A stretch of DNA of 64,000 nt from Candidatus Hydrogenedentota bacterium (GTDB lineage Bacteria > Hydrogenedentota > Hydrogenedentia > Hydrogenedentales > SLHB01): contig DAOLNV010000004.1 of assembly GCA_035416745.1 (NCBI GenBank), forward strand, positions 1 through 64,000, in the 5' to 3' direction. Both the position numbers and the translations under genes were made by a program. Below, one piece after another: positions 52,362 to 60,010 of the stretch. The first letter of the stretch is position 1. Each line of letters begins with the position of its first letter. The notes under the pieces were generated by a model. That model was not told where the DNA came from. It saw only the letters and a list, made by a program, of their open reading frames with translations, and made no database searches.

Positions 52362-53951
52362 TTAGAACTGGATGCGGGTCTCAACATACAGATAATCGGC
52401 ATCTTCGTCGCCGGTACCGCCGGAGAAGCCCAGGCCGTTAAGGAGAACGTACTGGCCTTCCGTGGCGCCGTCGTCGGTGAACAAGTGAGCCCAACCGGCC
52501 TCGAAAACCAGGTCTTCACTGTAGTGGTAGGTCGCATACAGCGCAGCCTCGATCCCGAGCGGGGTGTCGTTCTCCATCGTCCAGAAGCTGAACGGTCCAG
52601 CAATCGGAATCCGGTAGCCGAACAGGTTGATATGGGCCGGGGCATCGAACGCCTCGAGGGAGTCGAAATAGCTCACGACAAGCCGGAGCTCGAGACTCTC
52701 GGTCGGCATTGCCTCCACGCCGCCGCGCACCAGCCACGAATTCGACAGGGTGGTGTCGTCCAGGAACTGACTGTATTCCCAGTTCGAGAACAGGCGGTTG
52801 AAGCTCACGCTGGCTTCGGGACTGTCGAAGGGGCTGAGCCATTCCCAGAAGGAGATGTCGCGGTTGTCTTCGCCATCGAAGTAAGCGGCACCAAGCCAGA
52901 CGCGGGGTTGCCACGCCATGTCAAAGGTGTACCCAACTTCGAGGTTTCCAGCCCATGCCTGGAAATCGGCGTCGTCATCGCCGTAGAAGAACGGGCGGAA
53001 CAGGAAGCCGACCTGGTCGGCATCGCCAAACTGGTAAGCGAATTCAGCTTCGAAATCAAAGGCGCCGATGGTGCCAGCTCCGCGGAGGCCAACGGTGTGC
53101 AGATTGGTCGGATCGTAGTCGTCAAGACTGAAGACGTCTTCGATCCACTCGCCGAACCACCCAAGGTTCGTGTCGCTCAGTCTCCTGGCATCGCGCACCC
53201 ACAGCCAGTAGGCATCGATCACGATGTCTTCCAGGCCCAGGTAGCTGCCGTACAAGCCATACAGCCAAACGTCTTCGTCTTCTTCAAACGGACCGCCTTC
53301 GGCCAATTCCGCCGCGAACAAATCCACCGAGAACATGTCGGTGGCGTACGTCAGGCGGGCTGCGTCAAAGGACAGACCCGTGAAGAACGAGGAGGTGTCG
53401 TTCACACCAACCAGCCATTCGCTGCCAAGGGCAATTTCCTGGCGGCCAACACGAAGCCGAAGGGGCAGTCCGAACATCTCGTTCGCCTCGATGTAGGACT
53501 GGTAGACTTCGACGTCGTCATCGGTCGGGGTGATAAAGTCACCGCCGGTGATGTAGTTGGAGCGGAAATCTTCACCCCACCAGCCGTATTCACCCCACCA
53601 GCCGTAGGAGTCGAACTCGATGAACGCGCCGACTTCATTCGAGAAGTCCGCCTTCACGTTCAAGCGGGTCCGCTGCTCGACAAAGTCCAGCGAGTTTTCT
53701 TTGTCGTCCCAACCGAACAGCCCGACAACGCCGGGGAAGTTGAAGTTTTCGCCCGTACCAATGGAGCGGCTAGACAAGTAAGCAGCCGGCCACTGCAAAT
53801 CCGGACGGTTGATCCCCGTCTGCAAGTTCGTATAGTAGTTACCGCGGATACGAATTTGCCCGCCAACGATAACATTCTGCAGCTCGGCGAGGGCCGGCGT
53901 TGCCGCCAACACCACTACGGCTGCAAGCAAAATAAACATGGATTTACGCAT
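52362..53951 (-). CDS. Porin-like outer-membrane protein (alginate-export-type barrel)
   Basis: This 529-residue protein has a signal peptide (FILLAAVVVLAATPALA). The mature part is rich in Trp, Tyr, Phe, Asp and Gly, with alternating beta strands (GGQIRIRGNYYTN, ARLTYATDMFSVDLFAAEL, YLYVETRIQF). LRVGRQEIALGSEWLVG is the phrase of Alginate_exp-type porins. It ends in Phe, typical of outer-membrane barrels. A 6-residue tandem YGWWGE repeat occurs near residue 120. Its acidic surface loops suggest passage of charged or large sugars, but this is inference. The 5' leader is unusually long. Confidence 0.88.
   Translation of the reverse strand: MRKSMFILLAAVVVLAATPALAELQNVIVGGQIRIRGNYYTNLQTGINRPDLQWPAAYLSSRSIGTGENFNFPGVVGLFGWDDKENSLDFVEQRTRLNVKADFSNEVGAFIEFDSYGWWGEYGWWGEDFRSNYITGGDFITPTDDDVEVYQSYIEANEMFGLPLRLRVGRQEIALGSEWLVGVNDTSSFFTGLSFDAARLTYATDMFSVDLFAAELAEGGPFEEDEDVWLYGLYGSYLGLEDIVIDAYWLWVRDARRLSDTNLGWFGEWIEDVFSLDDYDPTNLHTVGLRGAGTIGAFDFEAEFAYQFGDADQVGFLFRPFFYGDDDADFQAWAGNLEVGYTFDMAWQPRVWLGAAYFDGEDNRDISFWEWLSPFDSPEASVSFNRLFSNWEYSQFLDDTTLSNSWLVRGGVEAMPTESLELRLVVSYFDSLEAFDAPAHINLFGYRIPIAGPFSFWTMENDTPLGIEAALYATYHYSEDLVFEAGWAHLFTDDGATEGQYVLLNGLGFSGGTGDEDADYLYVETRIQF
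53571..53606 (-). repeat. Two perfect 18-bp tandem copies inside the porin-like gene
   Basis: TTCACCCCACCAGCCGTA is present twice in tandem (53571-53588 and 53589-53606), coding for YGWWGE twice in frame. Its length could change by slippage in steps of six residues. Confidence 0.85.
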
Positions 53952-54237
53952 CGTGCGTTTTCTCCCTTAGATTTATACATATCCAGACCATCGCGAAGAT
54001 TACACTATGCTCTTCGCCCGGGTTCTGACGTTTCTCCCTATATCTATTACGCACATCGATGCTTGACGGCCTCGGAGCAGTCTTTCTCTAGACTTGTCCA
54101 TCCCTCCTTTCGGCTCCCAAGTGAGGTCGTCAATGATGGTTTTTTCCATCATCTAAACGTATTTCGAGGAAACAGCTCGCTCGGGCGACATGGTTTGTCA
54201 ACCCAATACGAGCAAAACTCCCCAGTTACCGGGTCTC
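53952..54237 (-). ncRNA. Long 5' leader of the porin-like gene (about 280 nt)
   Basis: From the predicted start near 54231 to the ATG at 53951 there are about 280 nt with no gene. A strong hairpin GATGATGG / CCATCATT with an AAAAAA loop lies at about 54129-54150. An internal GGAGG lies at 54103-54107 (152 nt before the ATG), and the true ribosome site is GGGAG near the ATG. This may be a regulated mRNA leader. Confidence 0.4.
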
Positions 54238-54266
54238 AGTTTATCACACTTGTCAGGCTACGTCAA
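54238..54266 (-). promoter_or_regulatory. Promoter of the porin-like gene
   Basis: On the minus strand TTGACG (54261-54266), 17 bp and TAAACT (54238-54243). It has the same -35 and spacing as the array promoters at 38606 and 39916. The upstream dyad is not clearly present. Confidence 0.6.
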
Positions 54267-54385
54267 CTAACCATATTGACATTTTTTACGTTTGATTTAT
54301 TCGCGGAAATGTCACGTTCCTTTTCTGCTAAAAATGTGCATTATGCGCTTTAATGGAATTCCCCTTGCGACACTGAGGAGGCGTT

Positions 54386-54634
54386 ATGCCATGGACAGCG
54401 TTCATGAACTCAAGTTCAGGTTTACGAGGAGAAAGGGAAGGTCTCTCACCGGATTCCGCTGAACATAACGCACACCCCCAGTTTGGCGGCTTCCGTATCA
54501 GGTGTCCGGCGCTGGACCCCCGGGGGAAACGTCCGTTATGCTTGGTGTCCGAGGCCTGGACTTTCAAAGGGTATCCGTTGCCGGCGAGGTGCCTTGATGC
54601 CCAGGCAACAAATCCGGTCCTGGGGGATTCGTGA
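54386..54634 (+). CDS. Possible 82-codon leader ORF before the Tct transporter genes
   Basis: GAGGAGGCGTTATG gives a strong ribosome site with 5-nt spacing, and the stop codon overlaps the GTG of the next gene as GTGA. These two facts suggest translation coupled to the Tct gene. But the product (Ser/Pro/Arg-rich, with no domain) is not protein-like in composition and I know of no homologue. It could be a regulatory leader peptide or chance. Confidence 0.3.
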   Translation: MPWTAFMNSSSGLRGEREGLSPDSAEHNAHPQFGGFRIRCPALDPRGKRPLCLVSEAWTFKGYPLPARCLDAQATNPVLGDS

Positions 54635-55953
54635 AGAATACTGGTCATATTATTGCCGCTCTAGTGCTGGCAGTCATTACAGGGTGCGCGCGCACGGCGC
54701 AATATCCCAACCAGCCGCTGGTGCTGATTTGTCCGTGGTCAGCGGGGGGCGGCACGGACCGGGTGGCGCGTCAAGTGGCCGCGCAACTGGAAACCGGGCT
54801 GGGCGTGCCGGTCAACGTGGTCAATGCTACGGGCGGCGGGGGCGTAACCGGTCATACACGCGGCGCGCTGGCCCGCCCCAACGGGTACACGTTTACGCTC
54901 GTGACGGCCGAGTTGAACATGCTGCACTGGCGCGGTCTCACCAACATCTCGTGCAGGGACTACGCGCCCCTGATGCTCATCAACCGCGACGATGCGGCCC
55001 TGTTCGTGCGCAAAGACGCCCCCTGGAATTCCTTGCAGGCTTTGGAGACGGCCGTTCGCGATGCGCCGGAAACCCTGAAAGCCTCGGGGACGGCGTACGG
55101 TGGCATCTGGCACGTGGCGCTCGCGGGATGGTTGACGACCATCGGCCTGTCCCCGGGCGCGGTCACGTGGATCTCGATCAACGGTTCGGCCCCTTCCCTG
55201 CAGGAGCTCATGGCAGGCGGCATCGATGCGGTCTGCTGCAGCCTGCCGGAAGCCCAGGCCCTGCTCGACGCCGGAGAGGTCCGGTGCCTGGGCCTGATGT
55301 CCGATCAACGCCTGCCCGCGTTCCCCGGCGTGCCCACATTCCCGGAGATGGGCGTTAATTGGACCATGGGGACGTGGCGGGGACTTGCCCTGCCGAGAGG
55401 CGTGCCGGAGGCTCGGCGGGAAACCCTGCTGGCTGCGATCCGCGCCGTTGTCGAGAGCGACGAGTACCATCAGTTCATGAGACAGGCGGGCTTCAACCCG
55501 GCAGCGCTTGGTCCCGAGCCGTTCACGGAGTTTCTGGCGCAAAACGATGCCCAGATGGGGGCGATCCTCTCCAGTGAGGCATTCAAAGGCGTGGAATCGC
55601 CGCCCGTAGGCCCGATGGCGTTTCCCTGGCTGGCGGGCGTCTTGCTGCTGGCCAACTTCCTGGCGTTGGCCTTAACGGGGAAGTTCCGCAGACCCCCGGG
55701 CCAGGAGCCTGTCACAAAGGCCGGGGCCGCGCGCATCGTCCTGGTGGTTGCCGCGGTGCTGACATACATACTGCTCGCCGAACGGCTGGGTTTCGTGCTC
55801 GCCATGGCGCTCGTTGTGTTTGTGCTGCTGTGGCGTTTCCGCATGCGCTGGCCCCTCGCGGCACTGGTCTCCGCCCTTGTGGTGCTGGCCGTGTATCAAA
55901 TCTTCGCCGGATACCTCGGGGTGCCGCTGCCGCGCGGATTCTGGGGAGGGTGA
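54631..55953 (+). CDS. TctC-TctB fusion of a tripartite tricarboxylate transporter
   Basis: This 440-residue protein has a lipobox (AVITGCART). Residues about 20-310 are a TctC-type solute-binding protein (PLVLICPWSAGGGTDRVARQVA, GGGGVTGHTRGALARPNG, WRGLALPRGVPEARRETL), and residues about 325-440 hold about four membrane segments matching TctB. Normally these are separate genes. The binding domain would be anchored twice: by lipid at the N-terminus and by the membrane part at the C-terminus. Tct systems import carboxylates by proton or sodium coupling. One base separates it from the tctA gene. Confidence 0.88.
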   Translation: MKNTGHIIAALVLAVITGCARTAQYPNQPLVLICPWSAGGGTDRVARQVAAQLETGLGVPVNVVNATGGGGVTGHTRGALARPNGYTFTLVTAELNMLHWRGLTNISCRDYAPLMLINRDDAALFVRKDAPWNSLQALETAVRDAPETLKASGTAYGGIWHVALAGWLTTIGLSPGAVTWISINGSAPSLQELMAGGIDAVCCSLPEAQALLDAGEVRCLGLMSDQRLPAFPGVPTFPEMGVNWTMGTWRGLALPRGVPEARRETLLAAIRAVVESDEYHQFMRQAGFNPAALGPEPFTEFLAQNDAQMGAILSSEAFKGVESPPVGPMAFPWLAGVLLLANFLALALTGKFRRPPGQEPVTKAGAARIVLVVAAVLTYILLAERLGFVLAMALVVFVLLWRFRMRWPLAALVSALVVLAVYQIFAGYLGVPLPRGFWGG

Positions 55954-55954
55954 C

Positions 55955-57466
55955 GTGGCCGAAGCGATGATCCAGGCATTGGAGCAGACCGTCGCGAACC
56001 CGCGCGTGTGGTTCGTGGTGCTCTGCGCCGCCGGCTACGGCGTGTTCGTCGGGGCGGTACCGGGCTTGACGGCGACCATGGCCGTGGCGCTGTTCGTCCC
56101 GATTGCTTATTGGCTCGATCCGGTCCCCGCGCTGGCGGCTATCGTGACCATGGAAGCCTGCGCCATATTTGCGGGCGATATTCCCAACACCCTCCTTCGC
56201 ATCCCGGGCACGCCCGCGTCAGCCGCCTACGCGGATGACGCTTACTCGTTCATGAAGCGCGGACAGCCCGGGCGGCCGCTGGGCGTCTGCCTGGTGTTCA
56301 GCGTCGCGGGAGGCCTGTTCGGAGCGCTGGTGCTGATCTTGTCGGGCCGCCAGCTCGCCCGGGTCGCCACGATGTTCAGCGTGACCGAGTATTTCTGGCT
56401 GTACCTTCTTGGGCTGAGTTGCGCGGTGCTGGTCTCGCGGGGTTCCATCGCAAAAGCCACCTTCGCCCTGCTCCTGGGCCTGATGCTGTCCACGGTGGGG
56501 CTAAGCGCTGCCCACGCCCAGGCGCGCTTCACTTTCGGGCGGCCCGAACTGTTCCAGGGCATCACATTCATCCCCGCGATGATCGGCCTTTTCGGATTCT
56601 CCGAAATCCTGCGCAACATGCTCACCCTGGGCAATGCGGAGGACGGCGGCGCCGCTCATGCCAAACCAGCCGCGGGTTCCGGGGCGCTCATCGTTCCCGC
56701 GCTCCGCCTGTTGTGGCGCCGCAAGCTCCCGTTCGCGCGCTCGGGATGCATCGGCGCGCTCGTCGGCATGTTGCCCGGCGCAGGGGCCGATATCGCCGCA
56801 TGGGTCTCGTTTGCCGCATCGAAACGCACCGGCCGGCAACCCGGCAATGATAGCGAGCGTGCACTCGCGGGCGTTGGCGATGGCAGCACGGCAAACTCGG
56901 CGGCCTTAGGGGGCACCTGGATCCCCGCGCTTGTTTTCGGCATCCCCGGCGACTCGATCACTGCCATCGTCATCGGCGTGTTGCTGATGAAGAATGTGCG
57001 GCCAGGACCCGAAATTTTCGAGAAACAGGCCGTCCTCGTGTACAGCATCTATCTTATGTTTATCCTGGCGAATCTGGTGCTCATCCCGGTGGGCCTGTTG
57101 GCGATCAAAGCGGGCAGCTGCGTGGTGCGCGTGCCCCGGCGCATTCTGCTGCCGCTCATTTTGCTGTTCTGTGTTGTCGGCGCTTATGCCGTGAACGGAA
57201 GCTACTTCGACATAGCCGTCATGCTGGCCATGGGCATCCTGGGCTTCTTGCTCGAACGCCGGGAAGTGCCCATCGGGCCCGTCGTCCTTGGGATTATCCT
57301 GGGCGGCCCTCTCGAAGAACGTTTCGTCCAGGCCCTCAGCGGTTCCGATGGCGTGGTCAGCGCCCTCTTCGGCCGCCCTTTGGCGGCGGGACTCGGCATC
57401 CTGTGCCTGGCAATCTGGGGAGCGCTCCTGGCGGTCAATCTCAGGCGGCATGAGAGCGCCGAGTAG
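55955..57466 (+). CDS. tctA: Tripartite tricarboxylate transporter large permease TctA
   Basis: This 503-residue integral membrane protein has about 12 helices and TctA hallmarks: GVFVGAVPGLTATMAVALFVPI, DIPNTLLRIPGTPASAAYADDAY, FTFGRPELFQGITFIPAMIGLFGFSEIL, GALVGMLPGAGADIAAWVSFAASKR, GVGDGSTANSAALGGTWIPALVFGIPGDSITAIVIGVLL, and REVPIGPVVLGIILG near the C-terminus. The start is the GTG at 55955, after GGGGAGGG, one base past the previous stop codon. With the TctC-TctB fusion it makes a full two-gene transporter. Confidence 0.95.
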   Translation: MAEAMIQALEQTVANPRVWFVVLCAAGYGVFVGAVPGLTATMAVALFVPIAYWLDPVPALAAIVTMEACAIFAGDIPNTLLRIPGTPASAAYADDAYSFMKRGQPGRPLGVCLVFSVAGGLFGALVLILSGRQLARVATMFSVTEYFWLYLLGLSCAVLVSRGSIAKATFALLLGLMLSTVGLSAAHAQARFTFGRPELFQGITFIPAMIGLFGFSEILRNMLTLGNAEDGGAAHAKPAAGSGALIVPALRLLWRRKLPFARSGCIGALVGMLPGAGADIAAWVSFAASKRTGRQPGNDSERALAGVGDGSTANSAALGGTWIPALVFGIPGDSITAIVIGVLLMKNVRPGPEIFEKQAVLVYSIYLMFILANLVLIPVGLLAIKAGSCVVRVPRRILLPLILLFCVVGAYAVNGSYFDIAVMLAMGILGFLLERREVPIGPVVLGIILGGPLEERFVQALSGSDGVVSALFGRPLAAGLGILCLAIWGALLAVNLRRHESAE

Positions 57467-57671
57467 CCCACGCCCAGGACTTTTGGCCAAGGGGTGAAGC
57501 GACGCAACGAAAAGTCGCATACGCCCCATGAGCCGTATCTCTCAGGCAAAACCGAACACCATCTTTGCCCGGCAAGGAACAATCTGCCTCCGGAAATCCC
57601 CGTCTGACATTGACTCCTGCCCCCGCGCGTCGTAGTGTGTAATGCACGCCGCGAGACTCAGAGGGTGGGCC

Positions 57672-59960
57672 ATGTACAGTATTATTTTCGCGTTTTGTGT
57701 GTTCGGGGCAGCGGAGGCCGGACCGCTGCCGGCGCTTCCCGGGACGTCGCCGCTCGAGGAATCCGCGGACTTTGCCGCAACCATGGTCACGGGCATCGAT
57801 CAGTGGCTGATGCGGGCCATCGAAGCGTCTATCGAGGGACGGCAGGCGCGGTGGCGCCGCGATTTCGCTTCGCATGCCGCTTACGCCGGGTCCATCGCGC
57901 CCAACCGCGCTCATTTCGCTGGGGTCATCGGTCTGAAAGACGCCCGCGTCGCTCCCTGTATGGAATTGCTCGCGTCGCCCGGGCAGCCGCCGCTGCTCGC
58001 CCGGGGCGAGTCCTGCGAAGTGCATGCCGTGCGCTGGTCCGTGCTCGAGGGTGTACGTGGCGAAGGGTTGTTGTTGCGGCCCGGGGGAACGCCCAGGGCG
58101 TTCATGGTGGCCCTGGGGGACTGCGCATGGACGCCGGAGATGCTGGCTGGCCTCACCGATGAGTTGCCTGCGGAGGCCCAGTACGCCAGGCGTCTGGGCG
58201 AGAGCGGGTGCATGGTCGTGATTCCCGCGCTGCTCGACCGGCAATGCACGTTTTCGGGAAGACCCGGCGTCCGCATGACCAACCTGCCCCACCGCGAGTT
58301 CGTCTATCGCGCCGCATACGAAATGGGCCGGCACGTCATCGGCTACGATGTGCAGACGATATCGGCCGTCGTGGACTGGTTCCGCACCCAGGGCGACGCG
58401 CCCATCGGCATCATTGGCGCCGGCGAGGGCGGACTGCTCGCCCTGTACGCCGCTGCTGTGGACACGCGTATCGGAGCGGCCGCGGTATCGGGTTATTTCG
58501 GCCCCCGCCAGCGCGTCTGGGAGGAACCCATCTACCGCAATGTCTGGGCGCTGCTCGACGAGTTTGGGGACGCCGAAATCGCTTCGTTGGTCGCGCCGAG
58601 GGCCCTTATTGTCGAAGCGGCGCCGTGCGTCACGGTGGATGGCCCGCCACCGCCGGCCGGCGGCCGCAACGACGCGGCGCCGGGCCGCATCCGCACGCCG
58701 GCTCTTGAAGACGTGGAGCGTGAAGCCGCCCGGGCTCGCGCGCTGCTCGCCGGACTGACCCCGCCCGCCGAGTTCGCGTTTGTAAACGCTATGGAGGGCC
58801 ATGCTGGAAGCGACGAGACGTTGCGGCGGCTCATGAGCGCGCTGAACGCCGGCGCCGCGCTGGCATCATCGGGAACAACGCCCGTTCTGGCCCGCGAATT
58901 GCCGGACGCCGAGGCCCGGATGAAACGGCGGTTCGACCAGCTCGTTGAGCATACGCAGCGCGTGATGCGTGAAGCGCCGTTCGCCCGAGAGAGATTCTGG
59001 TCGAAGGCCGACAGAGCGTCCGCCGAGGCGTGGCAACAAAGCACGGCATGGTACCGCGACTACTTCTGGGAAGAGGTTATCGGCAAGCTGCCTCCCGCGA
59101 CGGTTCCCACTAATCCCCGCACACGGTTAATCTTCGACGAGCCTCAGTATTATGGCTACGAGGTGAAACTCGACGTCTATCCCGACGTTTTCGCCTACGG
59201 GCTTCTGCTTCTCCCCAAGGATGTGAAGAAAGGCGAGCGCAGACCCGTGGTGGTATGCCAGCACGGCCTCGAGGGCACGCCTGCGAAGTGCGCGGACCCC
59301 AGGGTCCAGGAACCCGCTTACAACCAGTACGCATGCCGGCTGGCGGAGAGAGGGTTCGTGGTGTACGCGCCGCAAAATCCCTACATTGGGGGCGACGCCT
59401 TCCGCGTGCTCCAGCGCAAGGCTAATCCGCTGAAACTGTCGCTGTTCTCGTTCATCGTGCGCCAGCACGAACGCACTCTCGAGTGGTTGGCCTCCCAACC
59501 GTTCGCGGATCCCGCCCGCATCGGTTTCTACGGCATCTCATACGGCGGGAAGACGGCCATGCGCGTGCCGGCGCTGCTCCCGAATTACTGCCTGTCGATC
59601 TGCTCGGCGGATTACAACGAATGGATCTGGAAAAACGTCTCGGTGGCATACCCCTTCACCTACCTTTACACCGGCGAATACGAAATGCCCGAGTTCGATC
59701 TGGGCGATACATTCAACTACGCCGAAATGAGCTGGCTGATTCTCCCGCGCCCGTTCATGGTCGAGCGCGGCCACGGAGACGCCGTCTCCATCGACGAATG
59801 GGTGGCTTACGAATACGCCCGCACACGCCGCCAGTACGACGCTCTGGGCCTTGGCGACTGTACCGAAATCGAGTACTTTAATGGTCCCCACGCCATTCAC
59901 GGGGTGGGCACGTTTCAGTTTCTTCACGACAAGCTCAACTGGCCGGCGCCGGGGGAGTAA
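57672..59960 (+). CDS. Secreted tandem alpha/beta hydrolase (dienelactone hydrolase/acetyl-esterase-like)
   Basis: This 762-residue protein has a signal peptide (MYSIIFAFCVFGAAEA). It contains two alpha/beta hydrolase-type domains. The first (residues about 70-410) has a GAGEGG elbow with no Ser nucleophile. The second (about 470-760) has QHGLEG, the elbow YGISYGGKTA with Ser, and a late His in NGPHAIHGVG. Only the second looks catalytic. Such proteins occur widely in PVC-type bacteria and may deacylate glycans. The ATG at 57672 follows GAGGGTG. It is followed 50 nt later by a glycosidase-like gene. Confidence 0.82.
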   Translation: MYSIIFAFCVFGAAEAGPLPALPGTSPLEESADFAATMVTGIDQWLMRAIEASIEGRQARWRRDFASHAAYAGSIAPNRAHFAGVIGLKDARVAPCMELLASPGQPPLLARGESCEVHAVRWSVLEGVRGEGLLLRPGGTPRAFMVALGDCAWTPEMLAGLTDELPAEAQYARRLGESGCMVVIPALLDRQCTFSGRPGVRMTNLPHREFVYRAAYEMGRHVIGYDVQTISAVVDWFRTQGDAPIGIIGAGEGGLLALYAAAVDTRIGAAAVSGYFGPRQRVWEEPIYRNVWALLDEFGDAEIASLVAPRALIVEAAPCVTVDGPPPPAGGRNDAAPGRIRTPALEDVEREAARARALLAGLTPPAEFAFVNAMEGHAGSDETLRRLMSALNAGAALASSGTTPVLARELPDAEARMKRRFDQLVEHTQRVMREAPFARERFWSKADRASAEAWQQSTAWYRDYFWEEVIGKLPPATVPTNPRTRLIFDEPQYYGYEVKLDVYPDVFAYGLLLLPKDVKKGERRPVVVCQHGLEGTPAKCADPRVQEPAYNQYACRLAERGFVVYAPQNPYIGGDAFRVLQRKANPLKLSLFSFIVRQHERTLEWLASQPFADPARIGFYGISYGGKTAMRVPALLPNYCLSICSADYNEWIWKNVSVAYPFTYLYTGEYEMPEFDLGDTFNYAEMSWLILPRPFMVERGHGDAVSIDEWVAYEYARTRRQYDALGLGDCTEIEYFNGPHAIHGVGTFQFLHDKLNWPAPGE

Positions 59961-60010
59961 ATGTTGTTGGTGCGGTTTAAGCGCTCAACGTTCTGAAAAG
60001 GGGATGTGAG

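Noticed and set aside
57441..58802. 453-codon open frame on the minus strand
   Set aside because: Overlaps the end of tctA and the start of the tandem hydrolase, both well supported; no protein-like features.
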